This document shows, in pieces, positions 17,065-25,524 of a stretch of 64,000 nt of DNA. Source of the stretch: Accumulibacter sp. (GTDB taxonomy: Bacteria > Pseudomonadota > Gammaproteobacteria > Burkholderiales > Rhodocyclaceae); the NCBI GenBank assembly GCA_017302455.1, contig JAFLDO010000006.1:62001-126000 (forward strand). The letters run 5' to 3'. Every line of letters starts with the position of its first letter. The first letter of the stretch is position 1. Made by a program: the position numbers and the translations under genes. Under the pieces are notes generated by a model, which saw nothing but the letters and a program-made list of their open reading frames with translations, searched no databases and had not been told where the DNA came from.

Positions 17065-17663
17065 GGCTGAGCGGTCGCCGTCGGGGTCTCTGCGGCAAAG
17101 TCCTCGCGGGTGTCTTCGAGCAACGCTTCCACCGGCAGGTGCAGACCCAGCGACGCCAGCTCGACCTGATCTTCCGGGCCGTAGTCGTAAAGGACCCAGC
17201 GCTTCTCGAGGTCGCGGCGAAAGACCTCAATCCGCTGCGCCGCCAGGTCGACCAGAACAAAGTCCTGCAGACCTTCCAGCTTGCGGTAGGCGGCGAACTT
17301 GCGGCCGCAATCGAAGGCGGCGGTCGACTCGGAAAGGACTTCGGCGACCAGCAGCGGGTGGCTGACGTAATCCGGCGTCAGACGGTCACGCGGATCGTAG
17401 GTGACGACGACGTCGGGATAGAAGAAGCAATCGGCGGCTTCAATGCGCGTCTTGACGGCTTCGACGAAAACACGGCACGGACTGCCTTTGAGTTCACGGC
17501 GCAACAGCGTGGCGAGATTGAGCGTCGCGAGATTGTGTGACTGTCGCACGCCAACCATGGCGAACACTTCGCCGGCGATGTATTCGTGACGTTCTTCCTG
17601 TGTCTCCTCCCACGCAAGGTAGGCGGCAGCGTCGAAGCGTCCGTCAAGCATTGGCAGAGCCAT
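17061..17663 (-). CDS. Uma2-family (DUF820) restriction-like nuclease
   Basis: A 200-residue protein with the Uma2 PD-(D/E)xK-like fold. It has an N-terminal [19 protein letters not shown] and a metal-site pattern of [21 protein letters not shown] and [16 protein letters not shown]. The family is abundant in cyanobacteria and some Proteobacteria and its biological role is unsettled. It lies between trpD and trpC, 27 bp after trpD and overlapping trpC by ATGA, so it is cotranscribed and coupled with tryptophan genes. It has no known part in tryptophan synthesis; insertion of a mobile gene is the likely reason. Confidence 0.85.
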   Translation of the reverse strand: MALPMLDGRFDAAAYLAWEETQEERHEYIAGEVFAMVGVRQSHNLATLNLATLLRRELKGSPCRVFVEAVKTRIEAADCFFYPDVVVTYDPRDRLTPDYVSHPLLVAEVLSESTAAFDCGRKFAAYRKLEGLQDFVLVDLAAQRIEVFRRDLEKRWVLYDYGPEDQVELASLGLHLPVEALLEDTREDFAAETPTATAQP

Positions 17664-17690
17664 ACCGTATCTCCCAGGCGAGGCAGTCGC

Positions 17691-18716
17691 TCAAGCCGAA
17701 AAACGCTGCGTGAAAGCGACGAACTCGTCGAGCCTGGCGCGCGCCGCACCTGAAGCAATCGCTTCAAAGGCCTTATCCACTCCGTCGGCCAGCGTGTCAG
17801 CCAGACCGCTGACGTAGATGCTGGCGCCGGCATTCAACGCGACGATGTCACGCGCGGCGCCACCGCGGTCTTCAAGCGCGGTCAGCAACATTGCTTTCGA
17901 CTCCTCGACGTTGGCCACGCGCAATACTCTCGGGTCGTGCACCGGCAGGTTGAACTGTTCCGGATGGACGGTGTACTCCTCGACGCGACCGTTCTTCAGT
18001 TCACCGACCAGCGTCTCACCGGAAATCGAGATCTCGTCGAGACCTTCACGGCCGAAAACCGACAGTGCGTGCGAGCTACCGAGTCGTTGCAGGACACGCA
18101 CCTGGATGCCCACCAGGTCGGGATGAAAGACGCCGAGGACCTGGTTGGCCGCACTCGCCGGGTTGGTCAGTGGACCAAGGATGTTGAACAGCGTCCGCAC
18201 GCCAAGCTCGCGGCGTACCGGCCCCGCATGCTTCATCGCGCTGTGGTGGTTGGGGGCGAACATGAAGCCGATGCCGACTTCATCAACGCTGCGGCCGACC
18301 TGCTCCGGCGTCAGGTTGATATTCGCCCCGAGCGCTTCGAGAACGTCGGCGCTGCCCGATTGCGAGGAGACCGAGCGTCCGCCATGCTTGGCGACGCGTG
18401 CCCCGGCCGCGGCGGCGACAAACATCGCCGCCGTCGAGATGTTGAAGGTTTGCGCGCCGTCGCCGCCAGTGCCGCAGGTGTCGACCAGGTGCGAGCGGTC
18501 GCTGACCCGGACCTTGGTCGAAAGCTCGCGCATGACCTGTGCTGCGGCCGAGATTTCACCTATCGTCTCTTTCTTCACACGCAGGCCAATGATGATCGCC
18601 GCCATCATGACCGGTGTTACCTCGCCACCCATGATCTGGCGCATCAGGGAAACCATCTCGTCGTGAAAGATTTCGCGGTGTTCGATGACCCGCGCCAGGG
18701 CGTCCTGAGGCTTCAT
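17691..18716 (-). CDS. trpD: Anthranilate phosphoribosyltransferase
   Basis: A 341-residue enzyme that joins anthranilate to PRPP. Key segments are [19 protein letters not shown] (PRPP-binding loop), [20 protein letters not shown] (anthranilate site) and [19 protein letters not shown]. The frame is open for 15 further codons, but the ATG at 18716 is preferred because it overlaps the trpG stop as ATGA and gives the standard N-terminus. It follows trpG directly. Confidence 0.97.
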   Translation of the reverse strand: MKPQDALARVIEHREIFHDEMVSLMRQIMGGEVTPVMMAAIIIGLRVKKETIGEISAAAQVMRELSTKVRVSDRSHLVDTCGTGGDGAQTFNISTAAMFVAAAAGARVAKHGGRSVSSQSGSADVLEALGANINLTPEQVGRSVDEVGIGFMFAPNHHSAMKHAGPVRRELGVRTLFNILGPLTNPASAANQVLGVFHPDLVGIQVRVLQRLGSSHALSVFGREGLDEISISGETLVGELKNGRVEEYTVHPEQFNLPVHDPRVLRVANVEESKAMLLTALEDRGGAARDIVALNAGASIYVSGLADTLADGVDKAFEAIASGAARARLDEFVAFTQRFSA

Positions 18717-19285
18717 TGGGCTCGCTCCTCCAGGAAGTTTCGCAACAAGTCGTGGCCACACTCGGTCAGGATCGACTCCGGGTGAAACTGGACACCTTCG
18801 ACCGCCAGTGTCTTGTGGCGCAGGCCCATGATTTCGCCGTCGTCGGTCCAGGCGGTCACCTCCAGGCAGGCGGGCAAGGACTTACGTTCCACGGCCAGTG
18901 AATGGTAGCGCGTACAGGTCAGCGGATTCGGCAGCCCGCGGAAGACACCCTCCTCCCCGTGATGCACCGGCGAGACTTTGCCGTGCATCAGCTTCTGCGC
19001 GTGCACGACGCGGCCGCCGAACGCCTCACCGATCGCCTGATGCCCGAGGCACACCCCGAGCAAAGGAATTCTGCCGGCAAACTCGCGAATCGCCGCCAGC
19101 GAGATGCCGGCCTGGGTCGGCGCACACGGGCCAGGTGAGATCACCAGGAAAGCGGGCTGCAGGCGAGCGATCTCGTGAAGGGATATGGCATCGTTGCGAA
19201 ATACCCGGACTTCCTGCCCCAGCTCGCCAAAGTACTGTACGAGGTTGTAGGTGAAGGAGTCGTAGTTGTCAATCATCAGCAGCAT
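18713..19285 (-). CDS. trpG: Anthranilate synthase glutamine amidotransferase subunit
   Basis: A 190-residue class I amidotransferase supplying ammonia from glutamine to TrpE. The opening [19 protein letters not shown], the nucleophile elbow [15 protein letters not shown] and the [14 protein letters not shown] triad segment are all present. A PabA role in folate synthesis is also possible because many bacteria share this subunit. It heads the trpG-trpD-uma2-trpC unit. Its usual upstream partner trpE is 6.2 kb away on the same strand, beyond the stress module. Confidence 0.96.
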   Translation of the reverse strand: MLLMIDNYDSFTYNLVQYFGELGQEVRVFRNDAISLHEIARLQPAFLVISPGPCAPTQAGISLAAIREFAGRIPLLGVCLGHQAIGEAFGGRVVHAQKLMHGKVSPVHHGEEGVFRGLPNPLTCTRYHSLAVERKSLPACLEVTAWTDDGEIMGLRHKTLAVEGVQFHPESILTECGHDLLRNFLEERAQ

Positions 19286-19770
19286 AAAGTGTCTATCCCG
19301 TCTTTCTTGTCACACGCTGCCGGCAAACTGGCGAAATTCTGTGCGCGTCCTGGTCCTGATTGCCTGCTGGCCAGAGAACCATGTAATGCCGGGCACCGGC
19401 AAGATTGGCCATTATCGCGCGTGATAGAAGTGGGCTCAAGTTTGACAGTGTTTCTCGTGCTGGCATCGACCTCGAGTGGCCCGGCGCAAGAGCAGAAATC
19501 CTGGCGCAATCTGCACCATGCCGTTACGCAGACCGAACCCCCTACCCCTACCCCTACACAGATCCCGAGGGACCAGCTTGCAAGGTGTGATGCGCCTGCC
19601 GCCCTACTCTGGCTGACCAGTGCCTCAGGGACGACCCGGCCCGGCTTCTCCAACCGAAGTCTGGGATGATCGGTGTGTGCGAGTGCGTCTTCTAAGGAAT
19701 TCGCCGCGCAGCGCTATACTATCTTGCTGGCGCTTAGGCCAGCGCCGTTTGATGGCAAAGGATGCAGCCG
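19286..19770. other. Divergent intergenic region between trpG and hsp20
   Basis: About 485 bp that probably contains the right junction of the stress module and promoters for both directions. It holds three perfect tandem copies of CCCCTA at 19539-19556, so the minus strand has three G4 runs. A TATACT lies at 19715 and a structured leader sits before hsp20. Open frames crossing it show no family features. Confidence 0.45.
19721..19770 (+). promoter_or_regulatory. Structured leader of hsp20, possible RNA thermometer
   Basis: A 6-bp hairpin (GGCGCT 19729-19734 with AGCGCC 19741-19746) stands between ATCTTGC (19721-19727) and GCAAAGGAT (19755-19763). The latter contains the Shine-Dalgarno AAAGGA. 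The two outer segments can pair with one G and one A bulged, hiding the ribosome site, as in ROSE-type thermometers of small heat-shock genes. The transcript must start upstream of 19721 for this to form. Confidence 0.35.
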
Positions 19771-20175
19771 ATGAGACCTCGTGACCGGAGCTTCTGGATG
19801 TGGGCTGAGGCGCTGGACCTTCTGCAGGGCGCAGAGCAAGTACAGCGTCGTTTTTTTTCCCTCGAAAGCGTGCACTCGGTGCCCTGCTGGGAGCCGGCGG
19901 TTGATCTGTATGAGAGTGGCGAGGAACTCAGGCTGCTGGTCGCGCTGCCGGGCGTCAGCTCGCGGCAATGCGAAGTCGTTCTCGATGATGCCGGTCTGGT
20001 GGTGCGTGGTCAGCGGCCGATGCCGTCGGTGCTCCAGCGTGCAGCCATCCACCGGCTCGAGATTCCTTATGGGCGATTCGAGCGCCGGATTCCGCTACCT
20101 CCGGGCAACTACCGCCTGCACGAGCAGTTCCTCGAGGACGGCTGCCTGATGCTCGTCCTGCGCCGCCTCCAGTGA
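19771..20175 (+). CDS. Small heat shock protein, Hsp20/alpha-crystallin family
   Basis: A 134-residue small chaperone that would hold unfolding proteins. The alpha-crystallin domain runs from about residue 42 (WEPAVDLYES) through LRLLVALPGVSSRQCEVVLDD and VVRGQR to PYGRFERRIPLPPG, which matches the FxRxxxLP-type strand. An ATG three codons earlier (19762) is also in frame. The start at 19771 is preferred because AAAGGA lies eight bases before it, while it overlaps the earlier ATG. It is first in a run with lon only 11 bp downstream. Confidence 0.9.
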   Translation: MRPRDRSFWMWAEALDLLQGAEQVQRRFFSLESVHSVPCWEPAVDLYESGEELRLLVALPGVSSRQCEVVLDDAGLVVRGQRPMPSVLQRAAIHRLEIPYGRFERRIPLPPGNYRLHEQFLEDGCLMLVLRRLQ

Positions 20176-20186
20176 AGGACAAGAGC

Positions 20187-22532
20187 ATGCGCACTGACAA
20201 GAGCGACAGCGGCGTCTTCGTGATCCCTGACGACGCAATGATCATCGTGCCGATGCGCAACGTCGTTCTATTTCCGGGCATGATCCTGCCGCTGACCATC
20301 GGCCGCGAACAGTCGATCCTGGCAGCCCAACAAGCCGTAAAGACGGAGCGTCCGGTGGGCATCCTCCTGCAGCGTGATGCCGAGATCGAGGTGCCGACTC
20401 CGGATGATCTTTGTCTGGTCGGTACGGTGGCCAACATTCTCCGCTACGTGACCCTGCCGGACAACACGCACGTCATTGTCTGCCAGGGGCTGCAGCGATT
20501 CCGGATCGCCGAGCACCTGCCCGGGTATCCTTTTCCAGTGGCACGCGTCGGGCGAATCGAGGAGCCCGAGGTGACAGACAGCCAGATTGAAGCCAGAATG
20601 ATCCAGCTCCGCGAGCGCGCGCTCGAAGTCCTGCAGTATCTGCCGCAAGTCTCACAGGAGCTGCTCGGCGCCGTGAAGAGCATCGGCCAGCCAGCGGCAC
20701 TGGCCGACCTGGTGGCGAGCGTCACGGAACTGAAGTTGAGCGATCGGCAGAGGGTCCTCGAAACGGTGGATCTGACGCAACGGCTCGATGTCGTACTGGA
20801 CTGCCTGCTCGGTCGCCTCGAGGTGCTGCGGCTTTCACGTGAGCTCGACGAGCGCACCAAGGCCAGCATGGACCAGCGCCAGCGCGAATACCTGTTGCGC
20901 GAGCAGCTGAAGTCGATCCAGAAGGAACTGGGCGAGGGGGAAACCGGCAACAGCATTGAGATGGAGGCGCTGCGCAAGGCCATCGCCGACGCCGAGATGC
21001 CCGAGGAGGTGGCGACGCAGGCAAACAAAGAGCTGAAGCGCCTGGAGCGCATGTCGGACGGTTCCGGGGAGTACTCGATGGTACGCGCGTATCTCGACTG
21101 GCTGGTCGAGTTGCCATGGAAAGCGCCTGAGCCGGATCGCATCGAAATCGCTGAAGCGCGACGCATCCTCAATGCAGATCACTTCGGCCTCGATCAGGTC
21201 AAGAAGCGCATCATCGAGTTTCTTGCCGTGCGCAAGCTCAACCCGAGTGGTCACGGGCCCATTCTGTGCTTTGTCGGACCGCCGGGGGTCGGCAAGACGT
21301 CGCTTGGCCAGTCAATCGCGCGGGCTCTGGGGCGCAAGTTCGTACGCGCCTCGCTGGGCGGCGTCCACGATGAAGCCGAAATTCGTGGCCATCGACGGAC
21401 CTATATCGGCGCCTTGCCCGGCAACATCATACAGGCGATTCGCAAGGCCGGATCGAGGGGCTGCGTGATGATGCTCGACGAGATCGACAAACTGGGGGCA
21501 AGCATCCAGGGTGACCCCTCGGCGGCACTGCTCGAAGTCCTTGATCCGGAGCAGAACGATACCTTCCGCGACAACTATCTCGCCTTGCCTTACGACCTGT
21601 CCCGTATGCTGTTCATCACCACGGCCAATGTGCTGGACAACATCCCGGGGCCCCTGCGTGACCGCATGGAGATCATCCAGCTACCCGGCTACACGCAGGA
21701 GGAAAAACTGGAGATTGCGCGGCGCTATCTGGTCGGACGCCAGATCACCCAGAACGGCCTCAAGGAAGGGCAGATCGAGTTTTCGCAGGCAGCGTTGCAG
21801 GCGATCATTCGCGATTACACGCGAGAAGCCGGTGTGCGCTCGCTCGAGCGCGAGATTGGCGCGGTGTGCCGACGTGCCGCCGTGGAGATTGCCGAGGGCG
21901 CGATAAAGTCGATGACCGTCGACGAGGGCGATCTGGCCCGGATACTTGGGCCGGGCAAGTACGATAACGAGGTCGCGCTGCGCACCGGCCTCGCCGGGGT
22001 CGCCACGGGACTCGCTTGGACGCCGGTCGGTGGTGACATCCTGTTCATCGAAGCGAGCCGCACAGCCGGTGACGGCAAGCTGATCCTGACCGGGCAACTC
22101 GGCGACGTGATGAAAGAGTCGGCACAGGCTGCGCTCACGCTGGTGAAAACCCGTGCGGCCAGCCTCGGCATCGATGCCGGCAGCTTCGACAGGAGCAATG
22201 TCCATGTGCACGTGCCGGCGGGGGCGATCCCGAAGGATGGTCCGAGTGCCGGCGTGGCGATGTTCATCGCGCTGGCATCGCTTTTCGTTGACCGCCCGGT
22301 CCGCAACGACACCGCGATGACCGGCGAGATCAGCCTGCGCGGACTCGTCCTGCCGGTGGGTGGAATCAAGGACAAGGTGCTCGCCGCGATGCGCGCCGGC
22401 ATTCAGCGGGTGCTGTTGCCGGCCAGGAACCGCCGGGACCTCGCGGAAGTACCGGCGGAGGCGAAGGACCGACTCGAGTTCGTCTTCCTGGAGAATGTGG
22501 ACGATGCCGTGCGCCATGCAATGCCACTATGA
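20187..22532 (+). CDS. lon: ATP-dependent protease La
   Basis: A 781-residue LonA protease that degrades damaged and regulatory proteins. The N-domain (PMRNVVLFPGMILPL) is followed by a coiled linker and an AAA+ module with Walker A GPPGVGKTSLG near residue 364 and MMLDEIDKLG as Walker B. The protease domain has Ser in PKDGPSAGVAMF near residue 686 and Lys in GGIKDKVLAAM near 728, forming the Ser-Lys dyad. A GTG at 20172 would overlap hsp20, but the ATG at 20187 has AAGGA upstream. It is not beside clpX, so it is probably a second, accessory Lon. Confidence 0.95.
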   Translation: MRTDKSDSGVFVIPDDAMIIVPMRNVVLFPGMILPLTIGREQSILAAQQAVKTERPVGILLQRDAEIEVPTPDDLCLVGTVANILRYVTLPDNTHVIVCQGLQRFRIAEHLPGYPFPVARVGRIEEPEVTDSQIEARMIQLRERALEVLQYLPQVSQELLGAVKSIGQPAALADLVASVTELKLSDRQRVLETVDLTQRLDVVLDCLLGRLEVLRLSRELDERTKASMDQRQREYLLREQLKSIQKELGEGETGNSIEMEALRKAIADAEMPEEVATQANKELKRLERMSDGSGEYSMVRAYLDWLVELPWKAPEPDRIEIAEARRILNADHFGLDQVKKRIIEFLAVRKLNPSGHGPILCFVGPPGVGKTSLGQSIARALGRKFVRASLGGVHDEAEIRGHRRTYIGALPGNIIQAIRKAGSRGCVMMLDEIDKLGASIQGDPSAALLEVLDPEQNDTFRDNYLALPYDLSRMLFITTANVLDNIPGPLRDRMEIIQLPGYTQEEKLEIARRYLVGRQITQNGLKEGQIEFSQAALQAIIRDYTREAGVRSLEREIGAVCRRAAVEIAEGAIKSMTVDEGDLARILGPGKYDNEVALRTGLAGVATGLAWTPVGGDILFIEASRTAGDGKLILTGQLGDVMKESAQAALTLVKTRAASLGIDAGSFDRSNVHVHVPAGAIPKDGPSAGVAMFIALASLFVDRPVRNDTAMTGEISLRGLVLPVGGIKDKVLAAMRAGIQRVLLPARNRRDLAEVPAEAKDRLEFVFLENVDDAVRHAMPL

Positions 22533-22631
22533 CTCGGCCACAAGCTCCGGCCTGGACAGCGCCGCCGTGTGTCTGCCGATCAGGGAAAGCGCGGCGAGGA
22601 GGCGCGCACCTGGTTTCCCGGGCGATTGAAA

Positions 22632-24053
22632 ATGGCCGCGCATAGAGTTCATGTCGACTTGCCCCGGCGCCTGATCGTCATTGGCTTCGGCTGCGTTGGG
22701 CAGGGACTGCTGCCCCTGCTGCTGCGACATGTTGGCATGGCGCCGGGGGCAATCACGATCGTGTCCGCCGACGAGGCTGGCCGGCAAATTGCGGCCGAGT
22801 ATGGCATCCGCTTCATCACCAGGGCGTTGCTCCCCGACAACTATCGCCAGGTGCTCGATCCTCTGGTCGGCCGTGGCGACTTCGTGCTGAATGTCTCGGT
22901 CGACGTCGCCTCGGTGGCGTTGATCCGCTATGCCCGCGAAAAGGGCGCGCTCTACCTGGATACCAGCATCGAGCCATGGCCTGGCGGCTACAGCAATCCG
23001 GCCGTGCCGGCGGCGGCGCGGACGAACTACGCGCTGCGCGAGGAGGCGCTGGCGCTGCGCAAGGGCCAGTCCGCTTCACCGACCGCAGTGCTGACGCATG
23101 GCGCCAATCCGGGACTGGTGTCGCACTTCGTCAAACGTGCATTGTTGAATGTTGCCGCCGCCACAGGGCTGGCCGCCAGCCCGCGCGAGACGCGCGAGGG
23201 CTGGGCGGATCTGAGCGGCTCCCTGGACGTGCGAACGATTCACATCGCGGAGCGCGACACCCAGGTGTCGACGCTGCGCAAGCAGACGAACGAATTCGTC
23301 AATACCTGGTCTGTCGATGGCTTCATCAGTGAGGCGCAGCAACCCTGCGAACTTGGCTGGGGTTCGCACGAGCGTCATTTCCCTTATGACGGGATGCGAC
23401 ATCAGACCGGTTCGCAGGCGGCGATCTACCTGATCCGGCCAGGGTGCGCCACGCGAGTGCGTACCTGGACGCCGCGTGCCGGGCCTTTCCACGGCTTTGC
23501 CATCACGCATGGCGAGTCGATTTCGATTGCCGACTACCTGACCCTTCGCCGAGGCGGCGAGGTGATCTATCGGCCAACGGTGCACTATGCCTATCACCCC
23601 TGCGACGATGCACTGCTGTCAGCGCATGAGTTCTGTGGCCGGAACTACGTCCGGCAAGAGAAGAAGCGCATCCTGATGGACGAAATCTCGCCTGGCGGCA
23701 TCGATGAGTTGGGGGTGCTGCTGGCGGGCCACAGCAAGAACGCGTACTGGTATGGCTCGCAACTGAGCGTCGATGACGCCAGGCGGCTGGCGCCACACAA
23801 CAGCGCGACCACCCTGCAGGTGACCTCGGCGGCGCTGGCCGGAATGATCTGGGCGATCGAGAATCCCAAGCGCGGGGTGATCGAGCCGGACGAGATGGAT
23901 TTCGAACGTGTCCTCGAGATCTGCACGCCCTATCTCGGGCCCCTGGTCGGCGTCTACACCGACTGGACGCCACTCGCCGGCCGCGCGCGCCTGTTCCCGG
24001 AAGACATCGACCCATCCGATCCCTGGCAGTTCAGGAACGTCAGGGTTTCTTGA
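22632..24053 (+). CDS. hss: Homospermidine synthase
   Basis: A 473-residue member of the saccharopine dehydrogenase-like family that makes sym-homospermidine from putrescine. The Rossmann motif LIVIGFGCVGQGLLPLLLR lies near the N-terminus. LDTSIEPWPGGYSNP and THGANPGLVSHFVKRAL are characteristic of bacterial Hss. A GTG at 22569 would add 21 residues; the ATG at 22632 gives the usual family length but has a weak ribosome site. It lies 99 bp after lon on the same strand and probably shares its transcript. Polyamines protect nucleic acids and proteins under stress, which suits the neighbours. Confidence 0.88.
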   Translation: MAAHRVHVDLPRRLIVIGFGCVGQGLLPLLLRHVGMAPGAITIVSADEAGRQIAAEYGIRFITRALLPDNYRQVLDPLVGRGDFVLNVSVDVASVALIRYAREKGALYLDTSIEPWPGGYSNPAVPAAARTNYALREEALALRKGQSASPTAVLTHGANPGLVSHFVKRALLNVAAATGLAASPRETREGWADLSGSLDVRTIHIAERDTQVSTLRKQTNEFVNTWSVDGFISEAQQPCELGWGSHERHFPYDGMRHQTGSQAAIYLIRPGCATRVRTWTPRAGPFHGFAITHGESISIADYLTLRRGGEVIYRPTVHYAYHPCDDALLSAHEFCGRNYVRQEKKRILMDEISPGGIDELGVLLAGHSKNAYWYGSQLSVDDARRLAPHNSATTLQVTSAALAGMIWAIENPKRGVIEPDEMDFERVLEICTPYLGPLVGVYTDWTPLAGRARLFPEDIDPSDPWQFRNVRVS

Positions 24054-24217
24054 TTTTCCCTGCACGAGTACTTTCGACGACCTATGATGGATCTGTGGTC
24101 CGCTCGCTGCCGGCCTCTGCTGGCGTTGCGCCCAGTCCGGGGAAGACGGGCAGCGAGACGGGATTGCTCGACAGTGCTTGCGCGTCGCTGATGCGACTTT
24201 TTTCAAGGGAGTTTGTC

Positions 24218-24721
24218 ATGAGTAGCAGATCAATCCCTCCCGGTTTTCATCCGGCTCGCCGTGATCGCCTTCTGCAGGAAGCAGAGCACGATAGCTACAA
24301 GACCCGGGGGAAGCTTCCCGACCCGACCATCTGTACGCATTGCGGTGCAGTCTTTCGCGATGGGCGTTGGCAATGGGGAGTCATGGCGCCAGCCGACGCG
24401 TATCAGGCCAGCTGCCCAGCCTGCCAGCGTGTGCAGGATCATTACCCGGCAGGGTTTGTTTTCCTTGAGGGAGATTTCCTGCTGGCTCACCGGGAGGAGA
24501 TCGGGCATCTGGTCCGCAACGAGGCCGAGCGTCAGCGAGCGGAGCACCCTTTGAAGCGGGTGATGGCGATCGACGAATCCGAGACCGGCTTGCGGGTGAG
24601 CACCACCGACATCCACCTCGCACGGGCGATTGGCGAAGCCGTCCACCATGCCTATCAGGGCCAACTCGAATTCCACTACAACCCGGAAGGGGCCTTGTTG
24701 CGCGTTCATTGGTCACGGTAA
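24218..24721 (+). CDS. BCAM0308-like zinc-ribbon protein
   Basis: A 167-residue protein with two CxxC pairs, CTHCGAVF and CPACQRVQ, forming a probable zinc ribbon, then an EHPLKRVM and DIHLARAIGEAVHHAYQGQ helical C-terminal part. It resembles the family called BCAM0308 after a Burkholderia gene in a low-oxygen-activated locus; I rely on memory for that link and the function is unknown. The start at 24218 has AAGGGAG seven bases upstream; the open frame continues upstream without such a site. The cargo of the zinc ribbon is not predictable. It sits in the stress module between hss and pcm. Confidence 0.72.
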   Translation: MSSRSIPPGFHPARRDRLLQEAEHDSYKTRGKLPDPTICTHCGAVFRDGRWQWGVMAPADAYQASCPACQRVQDHYPAGFVFLEGDFLLAHREEIGHLVRNEAERQRAEHPLKRVMAIDESETGLRVSTTDIHLARAIGEAVHHAYQGQLEFHYNPEGALLRVHWSR

Positions 24722-24837
24722 CGCGCAGTGAAGCGACGGGATCCGGCTGGCGACCACAGAGAGGTCCGCGACCGTCGCGCGCGTCCAAGGCGAAGCATTC
24801 TTGCCAGCGAGATCGGCCAGTGATCAAGGGGTAGGGC

Positions 24838-25512
24838 ATGCGCAGCGATGATCAGCAGGATTTGGATCGTTTGCTTGATGAAATCCGGAACGAGGTGCGT
24901 GCGACCGGTTACCTGACCGGTCGCTCAGCGCTTCAACAGCGGGTGTTTGACGCCTTGCGCACGGTGCCGCGACACGTTTTTGTTCCGGATGAACTGCAGG
25001 AAAGCGCCTATGCCAATCATCCGCTGCCAATCGGTTATGGGCAAACCATTTCGCAACCTTACATCGTCGCCTTGATGACCGACCTGATCCAGCCTGGACC
25101 GGAAGACGTCATTCTTGAAGTCGGCACCGGTTCCGGCTACCAGGCAGCCATTCTGTCCCGGCTAGTGAAGCAGGTCTACTCGCTGGAGATCATCGAGGCA
25201 CTCGCCGAGCACGCGCGCCAGCATTTGCAGCGGCTAGGCTACGACAACGTCGAGGTACGTACGGGTAACGGTCGCTTCGGCTGGCCCGAGCATGCCCCTT
25301 ACGACGCAATCGTCGTCACCGCGGCAGCTCCCGAAGTTCCTCCGGCATTGATCGAGCAACTAAAGCCCGGGGGAACACTTGTGATTCCGGTTGGCAGGCA
25401 GCACTTTGGGCAGGATCTGTTGACGATCAGCAAGGACGCTCAAGGCCGGACTGAGGAACGGCGGATTCTGCCGGTCGCTTTCGTGCCTTTGACCGGCTCC
25501 GCGGACGAGTGA
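24838..25512 (+). CDS. pcm: Protein-L-isoaspartate O-methyltransferase
   Basis: A 224-residue PCMT that methylates isoaspartyl residues to start their repair in aged proteins. It is canonical: VPRHVFVPDELQESAYANHP, LPIGYGQTISQPYIVALMT with the substrate-binding motif, SAM motif I ILEVGTGSGYQAAILS and PPALIEQLKPGGTLVIPVG. A GGGG-type ribosome site precedes the ATG. It closes the plus-strand stress module and runs tail-to-tail into trpE with only 12 bp between stops. It differs from the shorter-motif paralogue at 6710. Confidence 0.95.
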   Translation: MRSDDQQDLDRLLDEIRNEVRATGYLTGRSALQQRVFDALRTVPRHVFVPDELQESAYANHPLPIGYGQTISQPYIVALMTDLIQPGPEDVILEVGTGSGYQAAILSRLVKQVYSLEIIEALAEHARQHLQRLGYDNVEVRTGNGRFGWPEHAPYDAIVVTAAAPEVPPALIEQLKPGGTLVIPVGRQHFGQDLLTISKDAQGRTEERRILPVAFVPLTGSADE

Positions 25513-25524
25513 TCGGCTACAGGC

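Noticed and set aside
19276-19653. Minus-strand frame upstream of trpG
   Set aside because: Composition and lack of homology; it crosses the CCCCTA repeat and overlaps the trpG start.
19715-19720. TATACT as the hsp20 -10 box
   Set aside because: No -35 partner, and it would start the transcript too late to form the proposed leader stem; kept only as an observation.
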